Source: Mycobacterium lacus
GTDB taxonomy: Bacteria; Actinomycetota; Actinomycetes; Mycobacteriales; Mycobacteriaceae
Length of the DNA stretch: 64,000 nt
Direction: 5' to 3'
Assembly: GCF_010731535.1 (NCBI RefSeq)
Contig: NZ_AP022581.1
Location: 2,055,952-2,119,951, forward strand
In this document: in pieces, positions 9,084 to 18,190 of the stretch
Position numbering within the stretch: position 1 is the first letter of the stretch
Layout: each line of letters opens with the position of its first letter
Made by a program: the position numbers and the translations under genes
Notes under the pieces: model-generated
Told to the model about the DNA's origin: nothing
What the model saw: the letters and a program-made list of their open reading frames with translations, nothing else
Databases searched by the model: none

Positions 9084-9728
9084 TTACAAGACGCGCTCAC
9101 CAGGCTGCTGGTCTTCCCGGCCCGCGCGCTGGTCATCGTCCTCATCCTGGGCGGGTGTTGTGCTCGACGCCAACCCGGCCTTGGATGACCCGCCGCCGGC
9201 AGCACCTTGACCCATCGAGCCCAGCGGGGCGGCGCCGCTTGCCGCCGATGATCCGGCGTTGGCGGCGGCCTGTGCCATCGGCGAAGAGGGGGCTTCGATC
9301 AGTCCGGCCATCAGCGGCGTGCGGGCGGCCGTGCCGGCCGCACCGGGCAGCACCTCGGCGCGCGCCAATCCCGCGCCAACGCTTGCGCCCGAACCACCCG
9401 CCAGCGGGTGGCGGGACATCGCAGCGGCACCCAACGTCAAGGCGCCGGCGGCGTCCCCGTCGGTCTGGTTGTAGATGCGCGCGATGTCCGTCAGCGCCGC
9501 GCCCGTGCGCATCAGCTCTTCCTGAGCAGCAGTGTTGGACGCCAGCATGGAGGTGGCCTCCGCCGCGAACGCCATCGCCGCCTGCGCCGAGACCTCTTCG
9601 CCGCCCGCAGGTATCAGCCCGGTCACCGTCATCGCTGCGGCGGCGCCGGAGTCGAGGCCGCGGGCGCCAATTTCGACCAATTGTGAACCGATGTCGCCGG
9701 CGGCCGGATCGTGTGACATGGAATCCAT
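9084..9728 (-). CDS. PE-family protein related to PE35, with a long C-terminal extension
   Basis: The first ~105 of 214 residues follow the pattern of PE35, the ESX-1 PE protein. The MSHDP...DIG start, the ...VTGLIPAGGEEVSAQAA hairpin and a second helix with LASN..AQEEL...IARIYNQTDGDAAGAL are all present. The remaining ~110 residues are Ala/Gly/Ser-rich with an acidic/basic tail and have no counterpart in the 99-residue PE35 I recall. AGGAG precedes ATG 9728 by nine bases. No PPE or EsxA/B gene is adjacent, so a partner must come from elsewhere. Export by a type VII system is expected from the family. Confidence 0.72.
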   Translation of the reverse strand: MDSMSHDPAAGDIGSQLVEIGARGLDSGAAAAMTVTGLIPAGGEEVSAQAAMAFAAEATSMLASNTAAQEELMRTGAALTDIARIYNQTDGDAAGALTLGAAAMSRHPLAGGSGASVGAGLARAEVLPGAAGTAARTPLMAGLIEAPSSPMAQAAANAGSSAASGAAPLGSMGQGAAGGGSSKAGLASSTTPAQDEDDDQRAGREDQQPGERVL

Positions 9729-10208
9729 TTGCGTGTGCTCCTGTGCGTTTGTGCGCGGAAACCGTTCGTTACGACCGCTAACAACTCAACGTCAGTGGGG
9801 TCTCCGGCGCGATTACGGCCCTAAACCCCGGTCCAGCTACGCCGGACGATAGGACAATTCTAGAGGCACCCCGGGGGGCTAGCCAGCACGTTTCGGCGAA
9901 TGAGCAGCTTGCGGGCCGATTAGCGGCTCAAAATTGGTCCTTGAGAACAAATTCGACGGTGACGGCCATCACCATGGGCGCCGGTCTATTGGGTGCATCA
10001 CACGACGGTGCGTAGCGGGGTGCGCCCCGAAGCGGTACACCCGCGGAAGTGGAATTCGCAGCCGCGACGTCCTCCCCCACTAGGGGGAGGAAATTTCATC
10101 TCCCAAATCCGCCATTTGGCCGAGGGCCCCTCGGACATAGTGAGGTGACAGTGGTTGGTGGGCCGAACGTCCGCTCGGTGACGAAATCCGCTCGAACAAA
10201 GGGGATCG
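9729..10208. other. Intergenic region between divergent PE35-like and PE_PGRS genes
   Basis: About 480 bases with no convincing gene. It should hold the promoters of the PE35-like gene (leftward) and the PE_PGRS gene (rightward). The only strong structure I see is the CCTCCCCC/GGGGGAGG palindrome at 10071-10090. Confidence 0.6.
10071..10090. promoter_or_regulatory. CTCCCCC-ACTA-GGGGGAG palindrome upstream of PE_PGRS
   Basis: A perfect 8-bp inverted repeat with a 4-base centre, followed by AAATTTCATC. It sits 119 bases before the PE_PGRS start. A near-identical block occurs at 15190-15207 and a related one at 18306-18324, so it looks like a regulator site rather than a chance hairpin. Confidence 0.6.
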
Positions 10209-11999
10209 ATGGTGATGTCGTTCGTGTTGGCTACCCCGGAAGCGCTGGCGGCGGCAGCGGCTGATGTGGCGGGCATCGGTTCGGCGCTGAGCGAGGCAAA
10301 TGCGGCGGCGGCGCCGACCACCGCACTGTTGGCCGCGGGTGCCGATGAGGTGTCGCACGCGGTGGCATCGCTCTTTTCCGCGCATGCCCGGGCCTATCAG
10401 GGTCTGAGCGCTCAGATGGCAGCGTTTCACGACCAGTTTGTGCGGATCCTCAACTCGAGTGCGGGCGCATATACGGCCGCCGAGGCGGCCAACGCTTCGC
10501 CCCTTCAGCAGGTGCTCAACGTGATCAACGCGCCCACCGAAGCGTTAGTGGGTCGCCCGCTGATCGGCAACGGCGCCGACGGGGCGCCGGGGACCGGCCA
10601 AAGCGGCGGAGCCGGCGGGATCTTGTTGGGCAACGGCGGCGACGGCGGGTCGGGTGCGGCCGGCCAGGCCGGCGGTGCGGGCGGCGAGGCCGGGCTGATC
10701 GGCAGCGGTGGCAGTGGCGGGCTCGGCGGCGCCGGCGCGAACGGCGGGGCTGGTGGTCGCGGCGGCTGGCTGTACGGAAACGGTGGTAACGGCGGGAACG
10801 GCGGGAACGCGACGGCGACCAGCATGGCCGGCGGCAGCGGGGGCGCCGGCGGCGATGCCGGGCTGTGGGGTGCCGGCGGTCACGGCGGCAACGGCGGCGC
10901 CGGCATGCCCGGGGCGGACGGCGTAAACCCCACATCCAGCACCGACCCCAGCCTCGCTGGCGGAGCAGGCTCCAGTAATCAAGTCGGCAAATCCGGTGCC
11001 GTCTCCGGCGGGAACGGCGGTGACGGCCAACCCGGCCCCACCGGCGTCGACGGCGGTACCGGCGGTAGTGGCGGCAATGCCGATACCACTGTCGTAGGCG
11101 ACGCCGGCTCGAGCGCCACCGCCGGTAACGGTGGCGACGGCGGTGCCGGCGGTGCCGGGGGTGCCAGCGGCGGTGACGGCGGTCAGGGCGGCTACGCCCG
11201 CTCGCAGGCCAACACGGCAACCGGGGGTTCGGGCGGTCACGGCGGTGACGGCGGCGTCGGCCTGAACGGTCAGGACGGCAGCGCCGGCGGCGCCGGCGGT
11301 AACGGGGGGCGCGGCGGGCTGCTGGTCGGCAACGGCGGTAACGGCGGCTACGGCGGTGATGGTGGCCATGGCGGCGCCGGTTCTGCCGGCGGCGCCGGCG
11401 GTGACGGCGGTGGCCTCAACCCCGTCCCGACCACCTCCAACAGCGCCTACAGCTCGAACGCCAACGCCCACGGCGGTTCCGGGGGATCGGGCGGCGACGG
11501 CGGCACCGGCGGGCATGGTGGTCTCGGCGCCGCCGGCGGGGCGGGCGGCAATGGCGGCGCCGGAGGGTTGCTGGCCGGCAACGGCGGGGTCGGGGGCCAC
11601 GGCGGCGCCGGCGGGGCGGGCGGCGGCGGCGGGCACGGCGGCGACGCCGGCGCCGGCGCCGCGGGCGGCAATGCCGGTGCCCCGGCTGGTCAGGCCATCG
11701 GCGGCAACGGCGGCAACGGCGGCAACGCCGGCCACGGCGGCGATGGCGGCAACGGGGGCGACGGCGGACACGGTGGCGCCGGTGGACGCGGCGGATTGCT
11801 CGGCAAGCAGGGCGCGGTCGGCGGCGGCGGCGACGGCGGCACCGGCGGTGAGGGCGGCACCCGGGGCAGCGCGGGTAGCGGCGGTGCGGCCGGCTTGGGT
11901 CTGGGGTCTACCGGTTCTCATGGCGGCACCGCCGGAAGCGGCGGCGTCAGCACCCCCGACTTCGACGGGACCGACGGCACTGCCGGCAACCACGGGTGA
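10209..11999 (+). CDS. PE_PGRS-family protein
   Basis: A 596-residue protein. Residues 1-100 form a PE domain ([25 protein letters not shown]..., ending with [15 protein letters not shown]). Then comes the linker LIGNGADG and a long run of Gly-Gly-Ala/Gly-Gly-Asn repeats (PGRS) to the end. PE_PGRS proteins are exported by ESX-5 and found at the cell surface. There is no separate C-terminal domain. The start could also be ATG 10215, which gives the canonical MSFV; AAAGGGG lies just upstream of both. The repeats make this gene prone to length variation. Confidence 0.93.
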   Translation: MVMSFVLATPEALAAAAADVAGIGSALSEANAAAAPTTALLAAGADEVSHAVASLFSAHARAYQGLSAQMAAFHDQFVRILNSSAGAYTAAEAANASPLQQVLNVINAPTEALVGRPLIGNGADGAPGTGQSGGAGGILLGNGGDGGSGAAGQAGGAGGEAGLIGSGGSGGLGGAGANGGAGGRGGWLYGNGGNGGNGGNATATSMAGGSGGAGGDAGLWGAGGHGGNGGAGMPGADGVNPTSSTDPSLAGGAGSSNQVGKSGAVSGGNGGDGQPGPTGVDGGTGGSGGNADTTVVGDAGSSATAGNGGDGGAGGAGGASGGDGGQGGYARSQANTATGGSGGHGGDGGVGLNGQDGSAGGAGGNGGRGGLLVGNGGNGGYGGDGGHGGAGSAGGAGGDGGGLNPVPTTSNSAYSSNANAHGGSGGSGGDGGTGGHGGLGAAGGAGGNGGAGGLLAGNGGVGGHGGAGGAGGGGGHGGDAGAGAAGGNAGAPAGQAIGGNGGNGGNAGHGGDGGNGGDGGHGGAGGRGGLLGKQGAVGGGGDGGTGGEGGTRGSAGSGGAAGLGLGSTGSHGGTAGSGGVSTPDFDGTDGTAGNHG

Positions 12000-12021
12000 C
12001 CGCGGCTGCCCGCCTGACCCG

Positions 12022-12843
12022 TCACAGATGGGTCAAGAGCCGCTCGGCGAACGTCTCTGGATGCTCCCGATGCATGAAGTGCCCGCCTCGGACCTCCTCG
12101 ACGACGTATTCGTCCTCGAACATCCGGGCGGCGGCCCGGTAGTCCGAGGGCTCGACGATGGGATCGTCGAGCCCCGCAAACACGACCGTCGGCACGGTGA
12201 TTCGGGCCTTCAGTGACGCCGACAGTATCGGGGAGAGCTTTCGGTAATAGCCGAATGCCGCGTTCAAGCTCGCCTGGTTCGAGAAGGCCGCCCGGACGGC
12301 GTCGAACTCCCTGGGGTCGGGGTTCCAGAGCGGGGACCATCGCCGATAGATGGCGGGGAGCGCTGCGAAGTCGTTGCGCGCGAAGCGGTTCGGCGCGCCC
12401 GGCAGCTTGTATGCTGCGAAATGGCGGGCGCCCCAAAGCTTCTTCAGCGACGGCTTGAGCGTTGCGGGGTGGGGGATGCCGATGGTGAACAGCTTCGTCA
12501 CTCGATCCGGGCACAGCCCCGCCGCACCGTATGCCGCCGACGCTCCCCAGTCGTGCCCGATGACGATGGCGTCGCCGGCGCCGAGGGCTTCGATCAACGC
12601 AAGCGGATCGCGTGCCAGGGTCTCTTGATCGGGGTCTCGATCCGGGATCGCGCTGGGGTGGTATCCACGCATGAATGGGCTGACCGCACGGTATCCCTTG
12701 GCGGCGATCCGCGGGCGCAGATCGTCCCACGTGTGCGCCGTGTCGGGAAACCCGTGCAGCATGAGCACCAGCGGCCCGGAGCCCTCCTCGAGGTAGGCGA
12801 ACCTCAGCCCGTTCGCTTCGGCGAAACGGATCTCGTTTGTCAT
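12022..12843 (-). CDS. Alpha/beta hydrolase, epoxide-hydrolase-like
   Basis: A 273-residue alpha/beta hydrolase. The oxyanion motif HGFPD (near residue 31), the nucleophile Asp in IGHDWGAS (near residue 97), the late Asp in GLDDPIVEP and the base His in GGHFMHREHPE are in the correct order. An Asp rather than Ser nucleophile next to Trp points to epoxide hydrolase or a related dehalogenase-type enzyme. The substrate is unknown. It is convergent with the PE_PGRS gene, 22 bp apart. Confidence 0.87.
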   Translation of the reverse strand: MTNEIRFAEANGLRFAYLEEGSGPLVLMLHGFPDTAHTWDDLRPRIAAKGYRAVSPFMRGYHPSAIPDRDPDQETLARDPLALIEALGAGDAIVIGHDWGASAAYGAAGLCPDRVTKLFTIGIPHPATLKPSLKKLWGARHFAAYKLPGAPNRFARNDFAALPAIYRRWSPLWNPDPREFDAVRAAFSNQASLNAAFGYYRKLSPILSASLKARITVPTVVFAGLDDPIVEPSDYRAAARMFEDEYVVEEVRGGHFMHREHPETFAERLLTHL

Positions 12844-12855
12844 GGCTTGGCGACA

Positions 12856-13323
12856 CTACGCCGATTGCCACGCTGTGAACAGGTGTGGACCGATCAGGTC
12901 AGCGGGCGCCGATTGCGCGCAGGTGCGCTCGGAGAGGGCGCCGAACGCTTGTTGGTGGCCGGAGCTGGCCGAACCCGTCAGGATCAACCCGGATCGGCGC
13001 GCGTAGGAGAAGTATTCGGTCCGCGTCGCGTCGGCCGGTTTCCCGCTCAGCGTCGAGGTGAGCGCGTACCGGAAGCGCTGCGGCCCGTCGGCCGGGCGAG
13101 AATCCTCGAGGATGGTCACCGTGTACGCACCGGCGCCGGCGGTAGTGAAGCGTGAGCACCGCGACACCAGCGCAATCATCGCGTCGAACCCGGCTGGGTC
13201 GAATTCACGGCCGACCATCAGGCGGATGTCCTTACGGTCGGCGACGCCGTCCGGATCGGCGGTCGCCAGCACGTACAGCGCGGCAGCGATCAGCCGTGGC
13301 CACCGTTGCGAGGGGCCGCTCAC
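12856..13323 (-). CDS. Hypothetical protein, 155 aa, downstream of a broken gene
   Basis: I do not recognise the family. GTG 13323 overlaps the stop of the preceding (broken) gene as GTGA, which supports this start and an original two-gene operon. The protein has two Cys, no clear signal peptide and a mixed alpha/beta profile (ALYVLATADPDGVADRKDIRLMVG...). Because its partner gene is frameshifted, it may now be non-functional or poorly expressed. Confidence 0.55.
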   Translation of the reverse strand: MSGPSQRWPRLIAAALYVLATADPDGVADRKDIRLMVGREFDPAGFDAMIALVSRCSRFTTAGAGAYTVTILEDSRPADGPQRFRYALTSTLSGKPADATRTEYFSYARRSGLILTGSASSGHQQAFGALSERTCAQSAPADLIGPHLFTAWQSA

Positions 13324-14151
13324 ATCGCACGCAGCCTTTGCAGTGTGCGAGCGGCGACTTGCCTCACCTGGTCGGCGTCGGAGCCCTCCATGTAAATGGA
13401 GCATTCCAGCAGGACACCGCGCACCGCGTAGTAGACGACGTGGTACGTCGACGGCGGATCGTGGCTGCCGCTGGTGGTGAAGGATGTGGTGACCGCGACG
13501 GCGGCGTCAGCGCCGGCGGCTGCGCGCGCTTCCACCAACCGTGGTGACGGTGCGCTCGTCTTTGACCTCGCCGTCACGGTCGTAGTTGGTGACGCGGTAG
13601 GCGCCGCATGGCCCGAGCCAGTCCAGATAGTTGGCGATCCGCGCCGGCCCGTCGGGGGCCACCCAGATCGCAAAGCGGCTATTGGGTCCGTGTTCACGTC
13701 GCTCCCGGTCGCCGCGGCATCCGCCGCCACGGCGTCCTGCACAACGATCTGGGGTACCGGTCGACCTCGACATAAGCGGCCAGGGATGCCCCAGACTGCT
13801 TCAGGATGTTAGGGATGTTGGCGCATGTGGCCGGCGTGTAGACGGCCACCGGGCCCGGTCGCGGCGTGGGGTGCTCGACGTTGGGATGCCTGAAGGCGTG
13901 GTCCGCTGTAACCGCCCGGCCAACGAATAGCCCCAGTCCACCAGGAAGTCGGCGCTGTCGGGCAACGCCGTGGCGAGTTAACAGTCCGATCGCGATAGCA
14001 GGCTCGCCGAGGGGGACTTCGCCTCGTTCGAACCCGGCCCGATCACCACCAAGACCGCACCGCAGGCGCCGAGCATGGCGAGAGCCGCAGCACCCACCAC
14101 CTGCGGCCATGCCGGTCGCGTCACCGGTCGAGAAGGTGATCCCGCGGTCAT
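13320..14151 (-). pseudogene. Broken mycobacterial membrane/exported protein gene (DUF5642-like)
   Basis: Reading leftward from ATG 14151 gives a cytoplasmic start, one hydrophobic helix (VVGAAALAMLGACGAVLVVI) and then a TAA at 13978-13980. Coding resumes as LPDSADFLVDWGYSLAGR. It then hops frames at least three times, through VAVYTPATCANIP, NSRFAIWVAPDGPARIANYLDWLG and HVVYYAVRGVLLECSI, to a stop at 13320-13322. Together the pieces resemble a single ~230-aa mycobacterial exported protein; the DUF5642 label is tentative. One nonsense change plus several frameshifts make it a clear pseudogene. Confidence 0.75.
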
Positions 14152-14289
14152 TCGGGTGCTACTCGACGCCCACGCCGCTGGCGCAATCGCGGGTAGCCGG
14201 AATCGATCTCCATGAGGTCATACTCAACCGCCAACGAGCCTCATTCGACCGGTAACGCGCCGTGTTCGGGTCCGCCTCGTTGGCGGCGC

Positions 14290-14347
14290 CGAGCAGACGC
14301 ATAAGTCCCCGAAAACGGCCGTTTTCGGGGGACTTTGCGTCTGCTCG
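14290..14347. repeat. Long hairpin with GCAGACGC ends
   Basis: An imperfect inverted repeat. The outer arms CGAGCAGACGC and GCGTCTGCTCG are perfect, and the inner arms AAGTCCCC-GAAAACGG and CCGTTTTC-GGGGGACTT pair with one bulge. It lies 30 bp after the stop of the EF-Tu-domain gene and could end its transcript. The same outer ends recur at 21227-21282 in a divergent promoter region, which suggests a dispersed repeat family. Confidence 0.7.
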
Positions 14348-14376
14348 CGCCAGCCAGCGACGCCATGACGATCCCG

Positions 14377-14646
14377 TCAGGCCAGGAAGGCGCCCGCGGA
14401 TGTGATCACGTCTCCGGCGGCAAGATCGCTCGTTGTGAGCTTCCTGAACAGCAGGCCGACGTTGTCGCCAGCAGTCGCGGTGTCCCTTTTCTTGCGGAAA
14501 GCCTCGATAGCGTCGACCGTGACGCCGCGCCCGCCGTTGATCTGCACCGTGTCACCGACGCGCAGCTCCCCATACTCCACGCAGCCGGTGGCGACCAGCC
14601 CGCGACCGCGGATGAAGAACACGTCCTGGACCGTCATGCGGAACAT
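14377..14646 (-). CDS. Stand-alone EF-Tu domain-2-like beta-barrel protein
   Basis: An 89-residue protein matching only the second (beta-barrel) domain of translation GTPases. It reads MTVQDVFFIRGRGLVATGCVEYGELRVGDTVQINGG, then AIEAFRKKRDTATAGDNVGLLFR, with no GTPase domain. Small proteins of this type exist in mycobacteria with unknown role. TAGCGT lies six bases before ATG 14646 with no Shine-Dalgarno, so the mRNA is probably leaderless. A strong hairpin follows the gene. Confidence 0.75.
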   Translation of the reverse strand: MFRMTVQDVFFIRGRGLVATGCVEYGELRVGDTVQINGGRGVTVDAIEAFRKKRDTATAGDNVGLLFRKLTTSDLAAGDVITSAGAFLA

Positions 14647-14720
14647 GCGGCAACGCTACTGGCCCGACGGCCACCGCGAAATGCCAGACTGATCAGACGC
14701 GCGTCAGCCGCGTCCGTTTG

Positions 14721-15071
14721 CTAGCCGGTGCCGACGCAGCCGCTGACGTCGAAGTACCGACCCACGTCAGCGCATGCGTTGACGCTGCCGGCCGGGGCCG
14801 GCGGCGGTGGGGGCGGAGTGGAGTCCTGCGACGACGCGTATTGCTCGACGGTACCGGCGACATCCGAACAACCACCCACCGAGACGTGTCGGCCGCCCAC
14901 GCTGGCGCAGGCATCGGCCCGAGCCTGCGCGGGGGCGGCGAGGGCGAGGGCTCCCGCGGCTCCGGCCATCGCCAGCACCAGCGCAGCGGCCGATAGCCAG
15001 GATCGCGCGCGCCGAGGCGCGTTGCGGGTCCGATTCTTGCCGCTGCTCATCGGCTGGGCTGTGCCGTTCAT
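14721..15071 (-). CDS. Small secreted protein with two Cys-containing repeats
   Basis: A 116-residue protein starting at ATG 15071, with GGGGAAG seven bases upstream. The signal peptide contains a basic n-region and an Ala-rich core, with cleavage near AQA-RAD. The mature part has two similar units, ACASVGGRHVSVGGC and ACADVGRYFDVSGC, joined by a Pro-rich linker. Each unit has a Cys pair that could form a disulfide. I do not know a function. A CTCCCCC palindrome lies about 120 bases upstream. Confidence 0.75.
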   Translation of the reverse strand: MNGTAQPMSSGKNRTRNAPRRARSWLSAAALVLAMAGAAGALALAAPAQARADACASVGGRHVSVGGCSDVAGTVEQYASSQDSTPPPPPPAPAGSVNACADVGRYFDVSGCVGTG

Positions 15072-15189
15072 GTCGCTTCCCCTGTCTAGTTGGCTTGCTT
15101 GCAAACCGTTGTTTGCCTCACTGACCACTATCGGCTGCCGAACGCGACAAATCAGTCGGATGAACGCCCGATCCGGGGGACGAAATTCT

Positions 15190-15207
15190 CTCCCCCTATT
15201 GGGGGAG
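15190..15207. promoter_or_regulatory. CTCCCCC-TATT-GGGGGAG palindrome
   Basis: A 7-bp perfect inverted repeat. Read on the minus strand it is GTCC-TCCCCCAATAGGGGGAG followed by AGAATTTCGTC. This almost repeats the block in front of the PE_PGRS gene, including the AATTTC flank, so the conservation extends beyond the palindrome. It points towards the small secreted-protein gene starting at 15071. Confidence 0.6.
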
Positions 15208-15395
15208 GACAACGAAGTCCGCGGCCCCGCCGCAGCGCATGCATGGGCGGCCGCGAGAAAGCGAAACACATTGGTGCAGCAGGGTTTTCACTCACATACC
15301 GGGTCCCGCCGGGAGCTGCGCGGTGTCGCGGCGGCCGGTCACCGAACCCGTGGGACACGCTGGCGTTGAGGCAATGGTTGTGGCATACCAGTGGC

Positions 15396-16155
15396 GTGAT
15401 TGAAGTGACATTGCTGGGCACGGGCAGAGGGGTGCTGCAGCGCGCGGCCGCTGTCGGCGTGAGCGCCAACGCGCTGACGGCGCTGTTGGTGACCCATCTG
15501 CACAGCGACCACATCGCCGATCTCGGTGACGTGTTGATCACCCGGTGGGTCACCACATTTGGACCCGAACCGGCGCCATTGCCAATCATCGGCCCGCCCG
15601 GAACTGCCGCCATGGTCAAGGCGACGTTGGCCGCCTTCTCCGCTGATATCGCCTATCGGATTGCCCACCACGCCGACCTGACGCAGCCCCCCGCCGTCGA
15701 GGTTCACGAACACACCGAGGGAGGCGTGGGACCGGGACGGAGTTCGGGTGTTGGTGGCACCCACGGGCCACCGGCCCGTGTCTGCGACGATAGCGTTTCG
15801 CGTCCAGCACGACCGCGTGTCGGTCGTCTTGGCCGGTGACAGCGTGCCGTGCCACGGCCTTGACCAGCTGGCCGCCGGCGCGGACGCCCTGGTGCATAGC
15901 GTGATTCGCAAGGATCTCCTGAAAACGTTGCCCCAGCAACGCATTCGAGACGTCTGCGACTACCATTCCTCGGTCGAAGAGGCCGCTTCGACCGCGTCGC
16001 GCGCCGCCGTGGGCACGTTGGTGCTCACCCATTGCGTGCCGCCGATCGCGCCGGGGCAAGAGGAGGCATGGCGGGCGTGCGCAGCCGCGCATTTCGGCGG
16101 ACGCATCGAGCTGGGGCCCGACCTGCACCGCATCGAGGTGAACGGCACCACCTGA
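15396..16155 (+). pseudogene. Metallo-beta-lactamase-fold hydrolase (RNase Z-like), broken
   Basis: The two pieces together make a zinc-dependent MBL-fold protein. The first carries the metal motif THLHSDH (the HxHxDH signature) and the second a later LTHCVPP. Two defects are visible. The frame shifts near 15728, where WDRDGVRV continues one base off. The N-terminal segment between LLGTG and RGVLQRAA is also missing about 28 residues that intact homologues have (family memory). CGGGCAG at the join could be the scar of a short-repeat deletion. Both changes should abolish function. Confidence 0.82.
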
Positions 16156-16317
16156 CGAGCGCATTCACGGCCGCCCACGCCTCCGAATCGTCCGGCACCG
16201 ACGTGACCGGGCGCGCGCGAAATTTGTCGCGCCATTCGAACGGGGAAGCAACAATGAGAAGGCGCCCGACTGACCGTCAGCCGGGCCCAGCTTTGCCGAG
16301 AGCGCTTGGAGCAGCCC

Positions 16318-16962
16318 ATGGCCGACCCCACCCGAGTCACAGTCGTCGTCGCCGACGATCACCCGGTAACGCGCCAAGGCGTGGCGCGCGCCTTGAAGTC
16401 CAGCGGACGGGTCGAGGTCGTGGCCGAGGTGGCGGACGGTCGCGCGGCGCTGGAGGCCATCAGGCAACTGCGGCCCGCGGTCGCCCTTCTCGATTACAAG
16501 ATGCCCGAGCTGGACGGCCTCGAGGTCACCCACGCGATAACCCGCGATGGGTTGCCCACTCACGTGGTGCTGCTGAGCGCCTTTGATGACAGTTCGATTG
16601 TCTACAAGGCCCTGGCCGAGGGTGCTTCGGGATACTTGACCAAAGAATCCGACAGCGACGAGATCGTGAACGCGGTGGTCAGATGCGCCAGCGGCGACAC
16701 ATACCTGCCCGCCGGGGTGGCAGGTGGGTTGGCCGGTGAGGTCAAACGGCGCGGCAGGGGAGACACGGCGCTACTCACCGAGCGTGAGGTCCAGGTGGTA
16801 ACGATGATGGCCGACGGGTTGTCGGTTCCGCAGATCGCGTCGCGCCTGCACCTGGCACCAAGCACGGTGAAGACGCACGTGCAGAGCCTGTACGAGAAGC
16901 TTGGTGTCTCGGATCGTGGGGCCGCCGTCGCCGAGGCCATGCGGCGTCGACTGGTGGAATGA
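16318..16962 (+). CDS. NarL/LuxR-family response regulator
   Basis: A 214-residue protein. The receiver domain is 1-125, with acidic pair DD near 13-14, phospho-acceptor Asp59 in LLDYKMPELDG, and conserved Ser/Lys (LLSAFDD, YLTKES). The LuxR-type helix-turn-helix is about 148-212 (LTEREVQVVTMMADGLSVPQIASRLHLAPSTVKTHV). GGAG sits six bases before ATG 16318; TTG 16306 is a poorer alternative. The stop lies 40 bp from the stop of a sensor kinase on the other strand, so the two are probable partners though convergently arranged. Confidence 0.92.
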   Translation: MADPTRVTVVVADDHPVTRQGVARALKSSGRVEVVAEVADGRAALEAIRQLRPAVALLDYKMPELDGLEVTHAITRDGLPTHVVLLSAFDDSSIVYKALAEGASGYLTKESDSDEIVNAVVRCASGDTYLPAGVAGGLAGEVKRRGRGDTALLTEREVQVVTMMADGLSVPQIASRLHLAPSTVKTHVQSLYEKLGVSDRGAAVAEAMRRRLVE

Positions 16963-17002
16963 AATGAGGCCGCTGGCCCGTCATCGCCGAGGAGATGCGG
17001 CA

Positions 17003-18190
17003 TCAGCGCCGAAGAGGCAGCTCTACGCGTAGGTGGGCCCCGATGGGCTCATCGATGATGCTCAGCGTGCCGCCCGCGGCTTCCACTCGCGCCCGATGTG
17101 AGGCCAGACCGATGTGTCCCTGCGCGAGACGGCGCGCCGCGGCGTCACCGCTGACACCGATGCCGTCGTCGGCCACGTCGATACGAGCAATGTCATGGGC
17201 GACTGCGAGTTTCACCGAAGCCGTGCTGGCCCGCGAATGACGGGCCACGTTGGACAACAACTCGCGAATCACCCCGAATAGGATCGGGTCGACGTCGTTG
17301 GCGTCCGGGTAGTCGATGTCGGTTGTGATGGCTATGCCCGAACGGGCCGAGGCAACGGAGGCCAGCTTTTCGACGGCAGCGGCCAAGCCAACCTGCTCGA
17401 GCACGGCTGGGTGTAGCTCGAAGGTTGCCTCGCGCAGTTGCCGGGAAGCATCGTGCAGGCTTGCCAATGCATGGTCGAGGGGCGCATCTGGGGCCACCTT
17501 GAGGAAGTCGGCGATGTCGCGACGGGCCGCCAGCACATCTTGCAGAGGTCCATCATGGATGGACTCCGAGATCTGCCTCCGCTCCGCCTCCGAGGCGGTC
17601 ATCGTCTCGGCAAGTAGCTCCTCACGGGAGGCGGTAAGTCTGACCATTTCGTCGACATTCCGCAATCGGAAGAACACCACCAATAACGCTGTGCCGCAGA
17701 TGAACCCGTATATCAGCACTATCAACGCCGTAACCGCCGGACCGAGGCGCGGCGCGATCACCGGGTCCAGGAGAACCGATGCGGTAAATACCGCCAGGCT
17801 GCAAGCCAGCACGGTCGCGGCCCGTCGCAACGACAGCTCGACGGCCACCATGCGCGGCAATAGCGCCATCACCAACAGCGGAATGTATCCGCCGGGCGAC
17901 AACAGCTTGAAGCCGAACACGGCCACCACGTCAACCAGTGCGAGCGTCAATATCGGACTGTCGCTGCTAAACAGGTGACTTGGGCTCGAAAACGCCCCTA
18001 TCAGCGCCCCAACCGTAACGAATGCGTAGACACTAAGCAGCACGGCCTGCGTGGGCCATCGTTTCGGATCGGTCCCGATCAGCATCGCGCCGATCATGAT
18101 GATGACGACGCCGACACGAAGCACCGACCCGGCCTGCAATGACCGCAACCGCTGCTTGCCGAGGACCTGCTCGACATCCGTGCTTTTCAT
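17003..18190 (-). CDS. NarL-type membrane sensor histidine kinase
   Basis: A 395-residue kinase. Five to six hydrophobic helices span about residues 24-175. A HisKA_3 dimerisation segment carries phospho-acceptor His212 (SEAERRQISESIHDGP). The HATPase domain has N box ELLSNVARHS, G boxes VADDGIGVSG and GHIGLASHRARVEAAGG. There is no separate extracellular sensor domain, so the signal is probably sensed in the membrane. It faces the response regulator tail to tail. A CTCCCCC palindrome lies 116 bases upstream of its start. Confidence 0.92.
   Translation of the reverse strand: MKSTDVEQVLGKQRLRSLQAGSVLRVGVVIIMIGAMLIGTDPKRWPTQAVLLSVYAFVTVGALIGAFSSPSHLFSSDSPILTLALVDVVAVFGFKLLSPGGYIPLLVMALLPRMVAVELSLRRAATVLACSLAVFTASVLLDPVIAPRLGPAVTALIVLIYGFICGTALLVVFFRLRNVDEMVRLTASREELLAETMTASEAERRQISESIHDGPLQDVLAARRDIADFLKVAPDAPLDHALASLHDASRQLREATFELHPAVLEQVGLAAAVEKLASVASARSGIAITTDIDYPDANDVDPILFGVIRELLSNVARHSRASTASVKLAVAHDIARIDVADDGIGVSGDAAARRLAQGHIGLASHRARVEAAGGTLSIIDEPIGAHLRVELPLRR

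Noticed and set aside
10545..11993. A 482-codon open frame on the minus strand inside the PE_PGRS gene
   Set aside because: It is the antisense image of the GGC/GCC repeats and encodes only Ala/Thr/Val runs; the plus strand has a full PE domain.
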